Positions 19,324 through 31,198 of a stretch of 64,000 nucleotides of DNA are shown piece by piece; position 1 is the first letter of the stretch; each line of letters begins with the position of its first letter. The DNA is from CAJBLF01 sp964495905 (GTDB lineage Bacteria > Patescibacteriota > Gracilibacteria > Absconditabacterales > Absconditicoccaceae), in the NCBI GenBank assembly GCA_964495905.1, contig CAZBWN010000056.1:13904-77903 (forward strand), read 5' to 3'. Below the pieces are notes generated by a model. The model was not told the DNA's origin and did not search any database. It saw only the letters and a list, made by a program, of their open reading frames with translations. The translations under genes and the position numbers were made by a program.

Positions 19324-20589
19324 TTAAAGATATGTACGTCATTTAAGTTCGGAAGGGAAATGCTCCTGATCTACATCACTCGTATCATATCCCTCCACAC
19401 TTCCATCTTCCAATCTTGTAATATTTGAATCTTTTAATATATGATCATGTGCATATGTATATCATTTACCATACCCCAATTCTTTCATGAGTTTGGTAGG
19501 TGCATTACGTAAGTGAAGCGGGACAGGCAAATTACCATATTTTTCTACATCCTGCCTCGTAGCGATTGCAGTACGATAGGCTACATTATTTTTCTTTGCT
19601 TTTGCGAGATAGATGGTGAGCTGAAAAAGAGCGACATCACATTCTGGCATTCCAAGCTTGGAAACAGTATCATAGACTTGATTGGCAAGCAACAAAGCGT
19701 TGTTATCCGCAGGTCAGATATCTTCAGATGCGAAACGCAAAAGCCTTCTCGCGACATACAAAGGACCTTCACCGCCCATCAGCATCCTTTGTACCCGATA
19801 ACACGCTGCATCACCATCAGAGTCACGAAGCGATTTATGGATAGCAGAGATGATGTTATGATGTTCTTCTCCGTCCCTATCATAATAGATGCTTTTTTGT
19901 CCTGCTTGCAGGATGATCTGATCAGTGACCACTCCATCTTTTGCAAGAAAAAGAGCTGATTCCAAAGTATTTAATGCATTACGCAAATCTCAGTTCCCGA
20001 GCTTGCTGATGAGCAAGATTTGTTCATCAGTAAGCGATATATTTACACCATCTTTAGCGGTGGCCAGATGTTTTTTTATTAAAATACTTTGTTTTTTGAT
20101 AAATTCAAATATTTCTTCATCTGACAATTTTTCGAAGACAAATACTCTACATCTACTGAGGAGCGCATTATTGACGGTAAAGCTCGGATTCTCTGTAGTC
20201 GCTCAGATAAGGATGACTGTGCCCTTTTCCACATACGGCAGCAAGGTATCTTGCTGGGCTTTATTTCGACGATGGATTTCATCAAGGAAGATGATGGTAG
20301 ATTTTCCATATTGGAAATTAATTTTTGCTTGCTCTACAAGTTTGAGCAGATCCTCTTTTTTGCTCGTGACTCATGAGAGATAAAAAAAATCTGCCTGCAG
20401 GGTCTGCGAGATGATATGCGCTATCGTAGTCTTACCGCACCCGGGAGGGCCTCGAAATATCATAGAAGGCACTTTGCCCGATTGCAAAAAAACGCTCAGT
20501 GGTTTACCTGCTCACACTAAGTGCGATTGTCAGACAAAATCCTCTAAGCTTTGGGGTCTCAAATACGATGAAAGCGGTTCAAATGACAT
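19324..20589 (-). CDS. rarA: Replication-associated recombination protein A (AAA+ ATPase)
   Basis: A 421-residue protein with all RarA/MgsA landmarks: start LSSYLRPQSLEDFVGQSHL, Walker A GPPGCGKT, Walker B FLDEIHR, sensor 1 GATTENPSF, the SRCRVFVF arginine-finger region, and the C-terminal clamp-loader-like domain with YRVQRMLMGGEGPLYVARRL and LHLRNAPTKLMKELGYGKGY. It acts at stalled replication forks. Length is normal for the family. Gly encoded by TGA occurs at several conserved places. Start ATG 20589 fits the family start. Confidence 0.92.
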
Positions 20590-20716
20590 AACAAAATAAT
20601 GAATAATGGAAAATGAATGATGAATGATGTTGGTATTTTTTGGTATTTTTTGGTATTTTTTTATATTTTTTTTATATATATTTTTTCCTAAATTATTAAT
20701 TATTAATTATTCATTA
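20590..20716. repeat. AT-rich spacer with three tandem copies of a 10-mer
   Basis: tggtattttt is repeated exactly three times at 20631-20660, followed by degenerate att/taatt repeats. No gene. Confidence 0.6.
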
Positions 20717-21112
20717 TTAATTATTTTCTACTATTTCTAACTTCTGTTTTTCTCATTCAAGTTCCAATTGATCTATTTTGTTGAGTATCTTATCATCTAG
20801 ATAAAGTCGGACTTTGACAGATCATAACACATCCAAATCCAAAACATCAGCAGATTGGATGATACCGATTTTTTTAGTTTCAGTAGACAAGATATAATTG
20901 AGTTTATTGTTTGCACCAAGAAAACATTCGATACCGATTCATTGGATATCATATTCACCAGGATAATCTACAAGCGCATATTCCAATTTTTCATAACGCA
21001 TATCAGTACCAGGTTCCAATGCGAGGTTGATATACTTAGGATCAGCTGTTTCAAAGCCGAAAAGAAATTTGTTTTCAATCAAGAACCCATTTTTGTGTTT
21101 GATGTTTACCAT
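20717..21112 (-). CDS. Small protein with a PGEYDI motif
   Basis: A 131-residue protein. VDYPGEYDIQGIGIECFLG resembles the PGEYEI/GV strand-turn of metallo-beta-lactamase-fold proteins common in this radiation. The metal-binding histidines of that family are absent and the protein is short, so it may be a derived, non-catalytic relative. The C-terminus is a charged helix (DDKILNKIDQLELEGEKQK). No clear operon partner. Confidence 0.55.
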
Positions 21113-21161
21113 TTGATGTGTATTTAAGTAATAAAGATGTTTATTTTATTTATTTTGTCTC

Positions 21162-21257
21162 CCTTTGTAAAGGGAGAAGCCGAAGGCAGAGGGATTTATA
21201 AACTGTCCTTAAATCCTCCCCCACTTCGTGGTTCCCCTCCTTTACAAAGGAGGACAA
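21162..21257. repeat. Dispersed palindromic repeat family A, complete copy (inverted)
   Basis: Two hairpin halves: ctccctttgtaaagggag with gccgaaggc, then cctcccc-acttcgtggtt-cccctcctttacaaaggagg. The whole is the reverse complement of the layout at 48284 and 51654. It lies between convergently oriented features with no gene of its own. Confidence 0.75.
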
Positions 21258-21271
21258 ATATGTTATTTTTT

Positions 21272-22024
21272 TTACCCGAAGAAATTAGGATTGATCAAAC
21301 GTAAGATAACACCTGACGCTCCAAGAAGAGCAATACCGATAACAACTTTCATGATCATATCCATTCATCATTTCCTATTGCCAGTAGAGATCATGATACC
21401 TCAAACGATAATCAAAACAAAAGATAAAATCAAGATAACAGTCACTAATATTTTGGTCAGACTTCACATCAACACCGGAAAAGCAGTTTCTCCTGTTACA
21501 GCCTTCTCTTCACCAGGTCAGACATTATTCGGATTATCTTCGATACAATTGCCGATAAAAGGAACTGATGTATTGAGTGATATTCAACAACACACATTAG
21601 GATCACTACAAGGTTTACATATACCATCAACATCCTTAGTACCTGAAGGACATGAACATAATTGAGTTATAGGACTCCTTACTGCTCACTTAGGAGTTAA
21701 ACAAGCTCAAGCTTCTGGTACAGGTGCAATAGGAGTTGTTGTTGCAGGAGTTGCTGCAGGAGTTGGATCTGGATCACAAATACAACATTTATATCATGCA
21801 GCAGTACAATTAGATCATTGCGATGGACAACTTTGTGTTGCAACTCAACATTTTGGATTATTTGGTGAATCAACTTCACAAGTAAATTGATGACCTGTTC
21901 GTAAATAATTAACATATTGAGGATTAGTATTAATATCATCACATGTAGCAGCAGACGCATAAGAATTTCCAAATCACAAAAAAACAAAACCAAACAATGC
22001 TATGAGAAGGAAATATTTTTTCAT
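21272..22024 (-). CDS. Secreted Cys-rich protein with TrbC/VirB2-like membrane C-terminus
   Basis: A 250-residue protein. A signal peptide is evident (FLLIALFGFVFLGFGNSYA). A Cys-rich central region follows (about 14 Cys, with CGVATQSC, KCCICDPDP, CSCPSG, DPNVCCG). At the end are two membrane helices separated by a short loop (ILVTVILILSFVLIIVGG, IMKVVIGIALLGASGVIL). The double helix is the pattern of TrbC/VirB2-type pilins found widely in Candidate Phyla Radiation genomes. Most Gly in the first half are TGA codons. Role unknown; an envelope or appendage component is likely. Confidence 0.68.
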
Positions 22025-22049
22025 AGAGACTTTGAAACAGTAAAACAAA

Positions 22050-22116
22050 TGTCATCTTGAGCGAAGTCGAAAGATATAATAATTATTTATATTCTTCACT
22101 AGCGTTCAGAATGACA
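22050..22116. repeat. Dispersed inverted repeat family B'
   Basis: tgtcatcttgagcgaagtcgaaagat at the left and gcgttcagaatgaca at the right form an imperfect inverted repeat typical of small mobile repeat elements. Confidence 0.6.
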
Positions 22117-22133
22117 ACTGTAAATATATGACT

Positions 22134-22580
22134 TTACCCTATCATTTCGTTAATCACATCATTTACCAATCCCCCATCAACCTGTCCTTTGTAGTTAGCC
22201 ATCAATTCTTTCATCAAGAGTCCTCTCTGAGTTCTAAGGTCCGTGATATTATGTTCAGATATAAGTTTTTTGATGAGTTCTGTAGTGTGTTCCTTGCTCA
22301 TAGTAGCAGGCAGATAGAAATCAAGCAAAAGCTTTTTCTGTTTTTCTATCTCTAGATCTTCTAATTTATTTGCTCTTTCTAGGAAACCCATGGTTTCCAT
22401 GATCTCTTTGACTTCTTTTTTGAGGATACCAAGGATATCGATATCTTCAAGATCTTTTTGAAGCTCTATTTTCTTATTTTTGATCTTTGCAAGTATAAGG
22501 TTCAATACCATTTTCTTAGTCTCGTTTCTCTCCTTCATCGCTTCTTTATAATCATGCGTCAAACGTTCCAATAGACTCAT
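22134..22580 (-). CDS. GatB/YqeY domain protein
   Basis: A 148-residue protein matching the YqeY family over its full length: an N-terminal helix LLERLTHDYKEAMKERNETKKMVL, then ILKKEVKEIMETMGFLERANK, a YLPATMS segment, and the C-terminal GatB-like domain ending GQVDGGLVNDVINEMIG. The family is related to the tRNA-binding tail of GatB; its free-standing role is unclear. It contains no TGA codon. Confidence 0.88.
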   Translation of the reverse strand: MSLLERLTHDYKEAMKERNETKKMVLNLILAKIKNKKIELQKDLEDIDILGILKKEVKEIMETMGFLERANKLEDLEIEKQKKLLLDFYLPATMSKEHTTELIKKLISEHNITDLRTQRGLLMKELMANYKGQVDGGLVNDVINEMIG

Positions 22581-22646
22581 CTTATATTTTTATATAGTAA
22601 ATTTTTCCAACATTATTCATTTTTCATTATTAATTATTCATTAATT

Positions 22647-22727
22647 TACCGAGGAGGGGACTCGAACCCCCAAGCCTTACGGCATACGAACCTCAATCGT
22701 ACATGTATACCATTCCACCACCTCGGC
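22647..22727 (-). tRNA. tRNA-Leu (GAG)
   Basis: On the minus strand acceptor GCCGAGG pairs with CCTCGGT. The anticodon arm is TACGA-TTGAGGT-TCGTA, giving GAG. A variable arm of class II type and T-arm GGGGG-TTCGAGT-CCCCT are present. CCA is not encoded. Confidence 0.92.
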
Positions 22728-22789
22728 ATGACTAACCTATGTCTAGCATAGACGGACCAAGAGTACTAATTCCCGGTCCAAATTCAATC

Positions 22790-23368
22790 TTATTGTCAGA
22801 CAATAACTTTGGATGCTATGATGACTCTTTTGTCATCACCTTTCTCATAAGCAAATCCTCTTTCAAATTCTTTGATGATATTACCTTTTAAAGCTTCATC
22901 CTCTACCGGTTGCACACTTACAGGCTCATGCAAGAAAGAATCAGGAGCTAATCCTAGAGACTCTATAGAGTGGATATGTAGGTTTTCAAGTGTCTTGAGA
23001 AATTTATTATATACCATCTGGACTCATTTTGTAAGCGGATCTTCTTGATGTTCGTCCGTAATATTTTCAAGAGACTTCCTCAGATCTTCGATAAACGGCA
23101 AAAACTTTTTGACGACTGATAGAAGCGATTCTATTTGCATGCTTTCACTAGATTCCTTGATCTGTCTTTGATATCTATCAAAATCCATCTTGAGATTGAC
23201 ATATTCATACTGAGATCTTTTGGTAATCTCTTCAAGTTCTTTTTTCTCTTTTTCAAGCTGAGCGATCTTGTTTTCAAGCTCTAGATATTTTTTGTCATCT
23301 TGCCCTTGTTGCGCCTCTTCAAGCTTCTGCTCAAGAGTATCTTTTTCTTTTTTTTCTTCTTTTTTCAT
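22790..23368 (-). CDS. grpE: Nucleotide exchange factor GrpE
   Basis: A 192-residue protein: an acidic N-terminal coiled coil (LENKIAQLEKEKKELEEITKR), the hinge YVNLKMDFDRYQRQIKE, LPFIEDLRKSLEN, and the C-terminal beta domain FLHEPVSVQPVED...GFAYEKG...IIASKVIVG. The penultimate Gly is a TGA codon, and reading it gives the canonical GrpE end plus one Gln before TAA. GrpE releases ADP from DnaK. DnaK and DnaJ genes are not in the window. A hairpin downstream (22751-22780) may stabilise the mRNA end. Confidence 0.93.
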
Positions 23369-23450
23369 GAAAAATCAATTAGTGGAATAAAGTATTTATT
23401 TCTAAATTTTTTATATTTCTAAATTTTTTATATTTCTAAATTCTAAATTC

Positions 23451-24248
23451 TTAATTCTGAATTTGTTTATAGTACTCCGCAAACGTCTGATCATTACTCG
23501 CCAAAATCGTAGCTAATCCCGTTCATAGATATCTTCGATGTCGTCATTCAGCCATTTTACCATCTATCTCTATGCCCTTTTGATACGTATTGTGGAATCA
23601 AAATCTAGCTGCATTGAGTTTGAGCCAGTCATAATATTTGTTGGGTTTGCCATTGAAATCAAGCGAATATCATCTGCCTCACCTAGCGATCACTTTGATA
23701 TCCAGTGCCAAACCTGCCTGATGTTCACTCGTACCCACTTGCGCACATTTTATCAATTTGCATCACTGTTTGATGAGATAGTCTTGGAAGCTGAAACTTC
23801 TATATGCACTTGATATATATAATCTATCTCCGCTAAATGCATCTCGAAAATGCCAAGCCATATCAGCAAATTCAACAGATGCTTGTTCTCTCAGTTTAAA
23901 AGCCTTAGAATTATTTGCCGTAAAATTAGAATCAATCGCAACCAAATCCGTAGGTACATATGAAGTATCAACAAACGGTTGATTATCATTAAGATATTTT
24001 TGGAAAGAAGTATCATCAGTAAAATCAAATCCGGGAGCCTTATGTGACATTCAGAAACTAGGAACGATTTCATGATCCGTAACAATCGCTGCATGCGCAT
24101 AATTTTGCACCAATGCCAAAAATAGCATACCAAAAGAAAAGGCAAAAAAAGATGTCAAAAGTGCTATTCCTGTACGTGGTCCTATGATAAATTCGCTTAA
24201 CGATAAAAACAATCATCTAGTATATATAGAATCACTTCTGTTTTTCAA
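23451..24248 (-). CDS. D-alanyl-D-alanine carboxypeptidase, VanY/M15B family
   Basis: About 265 residues. After a hydrophobic N-terminal export segment (LTSFFAFSFGMLFLALV), the M15B signature appears: YISSAYRSFSFQ, then SEHQAGLALDI (the SxHxxGxAxD zinc motif), and the end YDWLKLNAARFGFH...E.DGKMAEGRHRRY, degenerate around the usual EPWHxR. It trims peptidoglycan stem peptides outside the membrane. The start is uncertain: TTG 24248 keeps the whole signal segment; no ATG lies between it and the hydrophobic stretch. Confidence 0.78.
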
Positions 24249-24259
24249 ATTAAGATATC

Positions 24260-24290
24260 AAAAAAAATCTCCGGGCAATACCCAGGAGAT
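24260..24290 (-). terminator. Intrinsic terminator after thymidylate kinase gene
   Basis: Minus strand ATCTCCtGGG-tatt-CCCgGAGAT followed by T7. Confidence 0.8.
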
Positions 24291-24302
24291 TATAATAACA
24301 AT

Positions 24303-24887
24303 TTAGATGATTTTGGACACAGCATCCCAAATCTTTGCATGAATGTTTTCAATCGTATCATTAGCATTGATAGGCAGCCAGCCATATTTTTTTGCTAGAT
24401 CCTGATGCACTTCACGGACCTTTTCCACTAAAGGATTGTCAGTCTCATGTTTGTGGCCAGATTCAATCGCTTCAGTGAATCTTTGACCATCAAATATGAA
24501 TCCAAGATCTTCTTGACGAAGGAATTTATGCAGGTATTCAAGAAAATTTTGGTCTACCCCTGCTCCGGTACCCCATGCAATAGCTGTTGGAAAATAATCC
24601 TCAGCAATGACATTGATCCCCTGATCAAGTTTTTCTTTAAGAACAGTTTCGTACTGAAGCCTTTCAGCAAAATGAAGAAGCTGAAATTCTCTCGGTGAAA
24701 AATCATGAGGATTACCTTCCCTGAGATAACCATTTATCAGTTTACCTGTAGGTTCAAGGTCATAATGAGCATATTTTGTAAATTCGACCTTGATCCCTTG
24801 TTGTTTTAATTTTTCGATGAGTAATTTAGCCTGAGTGGTTTTACCCAAGTTATTAATCCCATAAAAAACGATGAATTTTCCTTTCAT
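24303..24887 (-). CDS. tmk: Thymidylate kinase
   Basis: A 194-residue protein. The P-loop is YGINNLGKTTQAKLL (GxxxxGKT/S). Also present are the YAHYDLEPTGKLINGYL region in place of the usual FTREPGGT, the FSPREFQLLHFAERLQY dimer/substrate helix, the NVIAEDYFPTAIAWGTG DRY-equivalent, and a lid region near GQRFTEAIESGHKHE. It phosphorylates dTMP to dTDP. Divergence from the TREP and DRY motifs is notable but overall order and length match. Confidence 0.82.
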   Translation of the reverse strand: MKGKFIVFYGINNLGKTTQAKLLIEKLKQQGIKVEFTKYAHYDLEPTGKLINGYLREGNPHDFSPREFQLLHFAERLQYETVLKEKLDQGINVIAEDYFPTAIAWGTGAGVDQNFLEYLHKFLRQEDLGFIFDGQRFTEAIESGHKHETDNPLVEKVREVHQDLAKKYGWLPINANDTIENIHAKIWDAVSKII

Positions 24888-24968
24888 ATATATATTTTTT
24901 TAAGATAAGTAATATTTTATTTTTATTTATGCTCCCGTGATATCCAAAGAAAGAAGAAAGTCAAGACT

Positions 24969-25003
24969 TTAAAAAAAACGCTCCCCGAAGGAAGCGAAAT
25001 TTT
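24969..25003 (-). terminator. Intrinsic terminator of the 1739-residue gene
   Basis: Minus strand CGCTTCC-ttcg-GGGGAGCG followed by T8, with the stable TTCG loop. Confidence 0.85.
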
Positions 25004-25017
25004 AAGATAATAGCTTA

Positions 25018-28000
25018 TTAGTAACTATAATCATGATATTCCGGAATAAAATCTTCATCCTGATCTTCTTCCTGAATCGGTTTATTTTCTAATATATTTT
25101 TAAGATCCTCCAACACCCCCGTATTTTTTATTTTTGCTCAAGTAGATTTTTTGGCAGAAGGTTGAGAGAGATTAGGAGTATTTTTATATCCCCTTTCAGC
25201 ATTTCTGAAACGATTATCCTTACCGCAATTTTTTTCAAAAGCTTCTGCTACCCTATAAAGATCTGCATTTAAGAAAATACGTTTATTCGTCACTATTTTC
25301 TGTCTTTGCTGTACTGCTTTTTTTTGTTCTTGAGACATACCCAAGAAAGAGATTTGCTTAAGTTCTCTATCCAGATAATTGACACACTTTTCTCGTGGCT
25401 CAAGTTGTGAATTATATTTTTCATAATCCTGTGCATATGAAGCACCGCCAAATGAATGGATAAGAACATCTGGCGTAAGGATAGTATTTAAATTGTTTTT
25501 GAAAAAATCTTTCCAAGCAAGCAATGCATCCTCAAATTCGTGAGGAATATGGACATGACCTAAATTACTGCAAATCTGACCGACAATACTATAATACAGG
25601 ATATCATCACTATCTTCTTTCTTACCAGGATTTTTTTGGCACCATTTAAGTCTTCTGATGAGATCTGTCTTATTTTCTCATGAAAATCCTTTGTCACCAA
25701 ACCAGTTGAAGAACTTATCCATATAAAATTTGACTTCTTCTGGAGATTTTTCGTCTTTGGGGATAGCATTTTTCATGTCTGTAAAAAATCATTGCATAGT
25801 CTGTATTTGATCTCCATCTCATTTAAAACCAGCATTATCAAATTGCATCATCGGCTTCACAGCACTCTGACTCTTGGTCAAAATGGATCAAGAGACCGCT
25901 GTAGGGTTTTTTGATACATCAGAATCCAGACTTTCTTCCTTTTCATTACTGTTATCAAGAAATTCTTTAATCAGAGTTTTATCTAAGGATGAAGTATCTT
26001 TATCAGCATAAATTTCAAGTAAGGTCTTTTTTTCTTCACTATCTTTACCGGTAATCTTAAAAAATTCACTTAATTTATGAAGATTATCATCTTCTTCCAA
26101 CCACTTTGGAAAGTTCTTCACAAAATCTCTCGTACCTCATGACATATCCCTATAAGAAAATTTACTAACAGAATACTTAGTCTTACCAGTAAACTTACCA
26201 CCACTAAAAATATCCAGCATCCTCTGTAATTTATTTTGTTGATTGATATCTTTTACTCGGATACCAGGGACGAATCATCTTGTTCTGCAGATTTTTTTTA
26301 TCTCTCATTGCGTATCAGACATGGTCATCGTCAAAAAGATACCAGAAAGCATCCCGGCCATGACAGCCATCTCAAAGATTTTCCATTGGCCCTTATTCGT
26401 AGCTTTTACTGCCATTGTTTTGAGAAAAGAAATAGCCTGTGGTGCTCTATCAGGAAGCAACCTGAAAAACTCAGCCCTAGCAAAATCAAAACTCGCATCT
26501 TTTTTTACCTCGACAGGCATTTTAAAGAATTCACCGTATCATTTATCCAATTCATTGATGAAGTTTTGAGAATATTTAGCGTAAAAGTAATTTTTAGTCT
26601 TATCATCATCTTGTATTCCAAGTTGCCTAGCATCCATCGTATGAACAATATATTTCATTTCAAGCTCTACAATCTCATTTTTTTTACGATCAATCCATTC
26701 GCCGTCATTGGTAGATGCACCTTGTTCAAGCTCTCTCGTAAGTTTTTCACGCATAGCTAAATATCTTGCTTGATGATCAGGTCACATAAGAATACTGACT
26801 CGCATACCTTTTGCTGCAAATTCAGGATTTCTATTGTAAGGTCATTTTCCTTTAGAAATCATAGCAAGTAACATTGCTGCAGCCTTGTAATGGGGCTTGA
26901 TAGGCATTCCTCAAGTAAGCATCGGTTTGATATACATATTATATATTTTTGAGAAATCACCATCTTCATAAAATTTCTTCCGTTTATCAACCTTTTTCCA
27001 AACCCTATTATCTCTTTCTGCAAAAGCTTCCATTCCCATAGCATTAAATGATGAGGAAATTCTGCCAAAGGGACTCAAAAAACCTCAAATCTTATTCCAT
27101 ATCTGACCATTTCCTGTCAAAGAATCGGTGAGTTCCTCAGTTCTTTCATCATCATATTTTTTGATGCTATCAGTGATTTTACTTATTCCATTTTTGAAAA
27201 ACCCCATGATATTGTTTATACTATATCCATATTTTGCAGTAGGTGTTTCCTGATCTATGATCTTTTGTTTGGTCTGCATCTGTTTGGACTGTTCTTCACT
27301 TTTTGGCTGCAATCATTTTTCTTTGATGAATATCAGAAAAGTAGGATAATCCATATCACGGGAATATCTGTTCATCACATCTCAATGTTTGAATTCACCT
27401 GAAAGCGTAACCGTATTGTTGGCGTTATGCTGTATTTTGTAAAGACTATAATTGGCAGCGACTTCTTCATCATATGCTTCTCAGACCCCAGCCTCATACC
27501 GACCGAAGTGAGTCACTTCCTTATTGATATAATCACCCCTAGTAAACTTAAATTTTCCAGAATCCCGTTTTACATCTCCCAAATATTTTTTATCAAGATC
27601 TTTTGCCAATCCTGTTGATTGCACCCTCTCGATCTGATCCTGCATAGAAATTCATTTAGGATCAGGCATCTTATAGATATCACCAAAAGTTTTTTTGATA
27701 TCCTCAAACGCTGAAGAATTGAGAGGAAGCTCTTTTGTCGCTCCTTCATTTTTTCATAAACTCAATTCTCCACCATGGATTTTTACGGTAAATGTTCATT
27801 TGGATCTATCGATTTTTATGATTTCCATTGTCATCCATGCATTTCATTCCATTTTTGGAGCAACCTCACTTTCACCGTAGGTAGTGAATAATCTCGTTCA
27901 CTCTACAAACCCGCCCGTATCATTATCCTTATTTTTATATTTTTCTTCAGGGAAGGTATATCATTTGAGTTTTTTCCAATCATCGATAAATTTTTCATAT

Positions 28001-30237
28001 TCTGATTTTTCTTTGGATTTTTCTTCCTCTCCCGCCTTGCGGGATTCCACTTCGTTTCATTTTCATTCCTCGCTTTCCTCTCCTTCCTCATTTTCTTTGT
28101 CCTTATACACTTCCAATGCATCAAATTTTTTGGTGAGTGCATCTTGCTGCTCAGGAGACATAGTCACATTCAAGCTCTGTTGTCCAAGTATATATCCAAA
28201 AAGCAACGCCCCAAAAGCTTCACCATTGAGATTGAGTTTTTTGTCCAGAATTTCTATATCACATTGTTTCTGTTCTTCATCCTTGATCACGACAGGAAGA
28301 TCTTTTTTGCCTTCTTCATGCGGCCAAGTCACTAAGGTTCTTGTATCGCTCGGTGAAGTGATCGGTTCAGAATACAGATATAATTCTTTTCCATTACGTT
28401 CCTCTTTATCTATATTATACTCATCAAGAGGACAATAAGCGGAAAGATATCCTACCACAGTTTTTCCATCCTTTGTAATGCTTACTTTATATGCATCATT
28501 GACACGGAATTCTTTTCCGCTTTTGGCTTTGAAATGGGTATATAAGGAATCAAATACAGGACTATTCTCAAAAAATGCAGCGTTGCTCTCAGTGAGCTGA
28601 GCTAAAAAATTGAGAGGGAGATTTTTTATATCTTCCAAATCACTGATCCCTGTAAGCTGCGCACGAGCACTCGCAAAAAATTCCTTTTTGAGGAATTTGA
28701 GAGAGACATCTCAATGGTCAGTAGGGATTTTGATATCCATCTTTTTGAGATCAAAAAGATCATCCATAAATTGAATAAGTTTGTCTTGATCGACTGAGAG
28801 CAATTCAGGTATCTTATTTTTGATGGTATCTTCAAGTTTATGTTTTACGAAAAAATTGACGATGAATTGCTGTTGATCAGCAGACAATACAGAAAAATTA
28901 AAATTATTTTCTAGTAACTGAGTAAATACGTCCGCTAGTCATTTATTCTTTGTTTCGAGAAATGCCATATAAGCATGCCATCTACGGTGTTCTATTTCTT
29001 GTTTCAAAGTTTTTATTTTTTTTCTGAGCTCTTTTTTTTCAGCTTCAGAAGCAACATCATATTTTGCATCACATGCTACAATCTGGGAATCGATACGCGC
29101 GATATCAGAGAGAAAAGAAACATCAACAGCACCGATAATCTTATTATCAAATGGATATATATCCAGGATATCACTGACGTAGGGAGGGAATTTTTTGAAA
29201 GTATCCCCTATCGACTCAACATAATGATCAATAGTATCTTGAGTTTTTTGCATTTCTTCAAACAGCTGACGAGTCACAAATGAATTGAAAACACGTCTGA
29301 AATATTGTTCTTGTTCTGAAAATCATTTGGTATCAACAAACTTGCTTCATGATTTGAGAAGCTCTTTTTGGATATCACCATTAGTTACGATGATAGTATC
29401 AAGTTTCTTAGCAAGAGATTCATCGATTTCACTAGCATGATCAAGAAGAAATTGCCCCCATTGATTCTTAAAATTAAGTAAATTTTGATAGGGACTGAAA
29501 ATAGAGATAGGCAATGGAAATTGCTCATCAAAAGCGATTCTGAGGCTACCCTTGAGTTCTTTTCTTATCTTGGTGAGTGCTACCGTCACCATTATCCTTT
29601 CGGTAGGATTATATTTTGGTATCAAAATACCTTCAATTTTTTCAATAGCAGAATCTCCAAGTACGATTCCTTCCTTTTCAAGGAATTTTTTCCAGACAAA
29701 GTAAAGATCATCAATAGTCTTCAATTTACTGTCCGTATCAATGATATGATTATTCATATCAAAACCAGCAAAACTTGCAAAACCACTGAAAGCGGTAGCA
29801 GGAAGATTGTTCTTTGTATCATCACAAAAGGTATGCAGATCAGATAAACTTTGCTGCATGACATGTTGTTCAATATCTCCATTCGTGAATTCATTATTGA
29901 GTTTACCAGCGTTTTCCTTGATATTACCGATAGAGAATCATTTATCCTCAATCGCTGTGATATAATTTGGTAACTCTTTTTTGTCTATCTTATCAAGCAA
30001 ATTTGGATATTCTTTTTTGAAATATTCCCAAAATTGTTCTAAGTATGGCTTATCACCATAGATTTCTGTTCTTTTAAATTCAGATATTTTATCAAAACCA
30101 GTAAAAGCATCTTTGAGTTCATCCAAAAAAACATCTGAAATATTATTTTTTTTTGATGTATTTTTTGAATTCATTTCAGGATTTTTTTGTTGATCACGAT
30201 CGATAGGTTTTTGGTTTTTTCTTTTTTTATCTTTCAT
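25018..30237 (-). CDS. Giant 1739-residue protein of unknown function
   Basis: One intact frame from ATG 30237 to TAA 25018 with many TGA-Gly codons. The N-terminus is very basic (MKDKKRKNQKPIDRDQQKN). It is otherwise rich in helices and charged residues, with an acidic low-complexity stretch (DKENEEGEESEEGKGNEVES) near residue 740. Several SH3-like beta regions appear (NAWMTMEIIKIDRSKGTFTV, KFKFTRGDYINKEVTHFGRY). One candidate membrane segment lies around residue 1270 (IFEMAVMAGMLSGIFL). I recognise no enzyme motif. Its helical cell-structure-like composition and size recall giant proteins of Gracilibacteria. A short G/C palindrome typical of the dispersed repeats lies in frame at about 28030. 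Function unknown. Confidence 0.82.
28030..28048. repeat. G/C palindrome inside the giant gene
   Basis: tcccgccttgcgggat is the same palindrome type seen intergenically at 47847. Here it encodes ESRKAG in frame within an acidic low-complexity region. Confidence 0.5.
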
Positions 30238-30305
30238 ACCACCAAAAGGTCAATAAATAAACAGTATAAGTATAATGATTTATCAAAAAAAAGCAAAATA
30301 AGACA

Positions 30306-30334
30306 ACAAAAAAACACTGGTGTATCACCAGCAT
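30306..30334 (-). terminator. Intrinsic terminator of the GerM-like gene
   Basis: Minus strand CTGGTG-ata-CACCAG followed by T7, between the GerM-like gene and the giant gene. Confidence 0.78.
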
Positions 30335-30397
30335 TCTTTTTGCTTTCTAAATTTTATTTTGTTTTCTGAATTATAAATTCTGAATTCTGAATTCTAT

Positions 30398-31078
30398 TTA
30401 CGGTTGAAAGAGCGTTTCAGGGACAAATACCACATTTTTCACTTCAGGAAACTGTAACGCAGTTTTTTTGATGAGATTTGAAAGGATCAGCATACGAGCA
30501 GATCATCCATCGGTAAATCCAGGAACTTCTGAAAATTGGAGTGTCAAAACGCCATCAACAGACAAATCAGTGGAAAGTAATCTAAATCACGCATTTGGAA
30601 ATTCTGTGATGAATCATTGTTTTTTTTCGTTAGGAGTCAGATTTCATTTGATCAATTCATTGATCGTATCTACAAGAATATTAGTGCTTGCAGGGAATAT
30701 ACGATACACAGGCAGAAGAGAAGAAAGATTTACTTGCTGTTCTGGAGCTAACTTTTGATCTTCTGTCTGATTGAAATAATATAAGGCGACCTTAGTAGGA
30801 ACAGTCGTTTGGAATACAGGATTTTGTACCTGAGCTTGTTGTATCAGAGCTTCAGGTTCAGATTGAAGTTTTTGATTGATGACATCAAGTTGTGTTTTGA
30901 TGATATCAAACTGATCAGTAAGACCGTCAGTGACTCCTCCCGTGAGACATACCTGTTGAGAAATACCAAATCGTGAGCCTATTTTGATACCCAATGATTG
31001 ATTGAACAATCTCATGTATGATCGAAACAAAAAAATCACGAGAAACCAAAAGAAAGTAGTCCAAAAAATCTTTTTCAT
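30398..31078 (-). CDS. Membrane-anchored GerM-like (GerMN domain) protein
   Basis: A 226-residue protein. An N-terminal membrane anchor (IFWTTFFWFLVIFLF) is followed by a coiled segment and a C-terminal GerMN domain: VALYYFNQTEDQKLAPE near residue 95, and LTLQFSEVPGFTDGGSAR then ILSNLIKKTALQFPEVKNV at the end. The domain is found in spore-germination and cell-wall proteins; here it probably serves an envelope role. The anchor resembles that of the next gene (MKKILWTTLFWLVV). ATG 31078 is chosen because it gives the compact MKK signal. Confidence 0.75.
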
Positions 31079-31198
31079 GAAAGGACAATGAAACAATAAA
31101 AATACAAATATTGAAAGATTGAAACATTGAAAAGTTGAAAGATGACGGTATTTTTTTAACCTTCGACTTTCGACCTTCCACCTTCAACTGAAATTGTA

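Noticed and set aside
20717..21112. Functional metallo-beta-lactamase hydrolase
   Set aside because: Only the PGEYDI segment is similar; the HxHxDH metal ligands are absent and the protein is too short.
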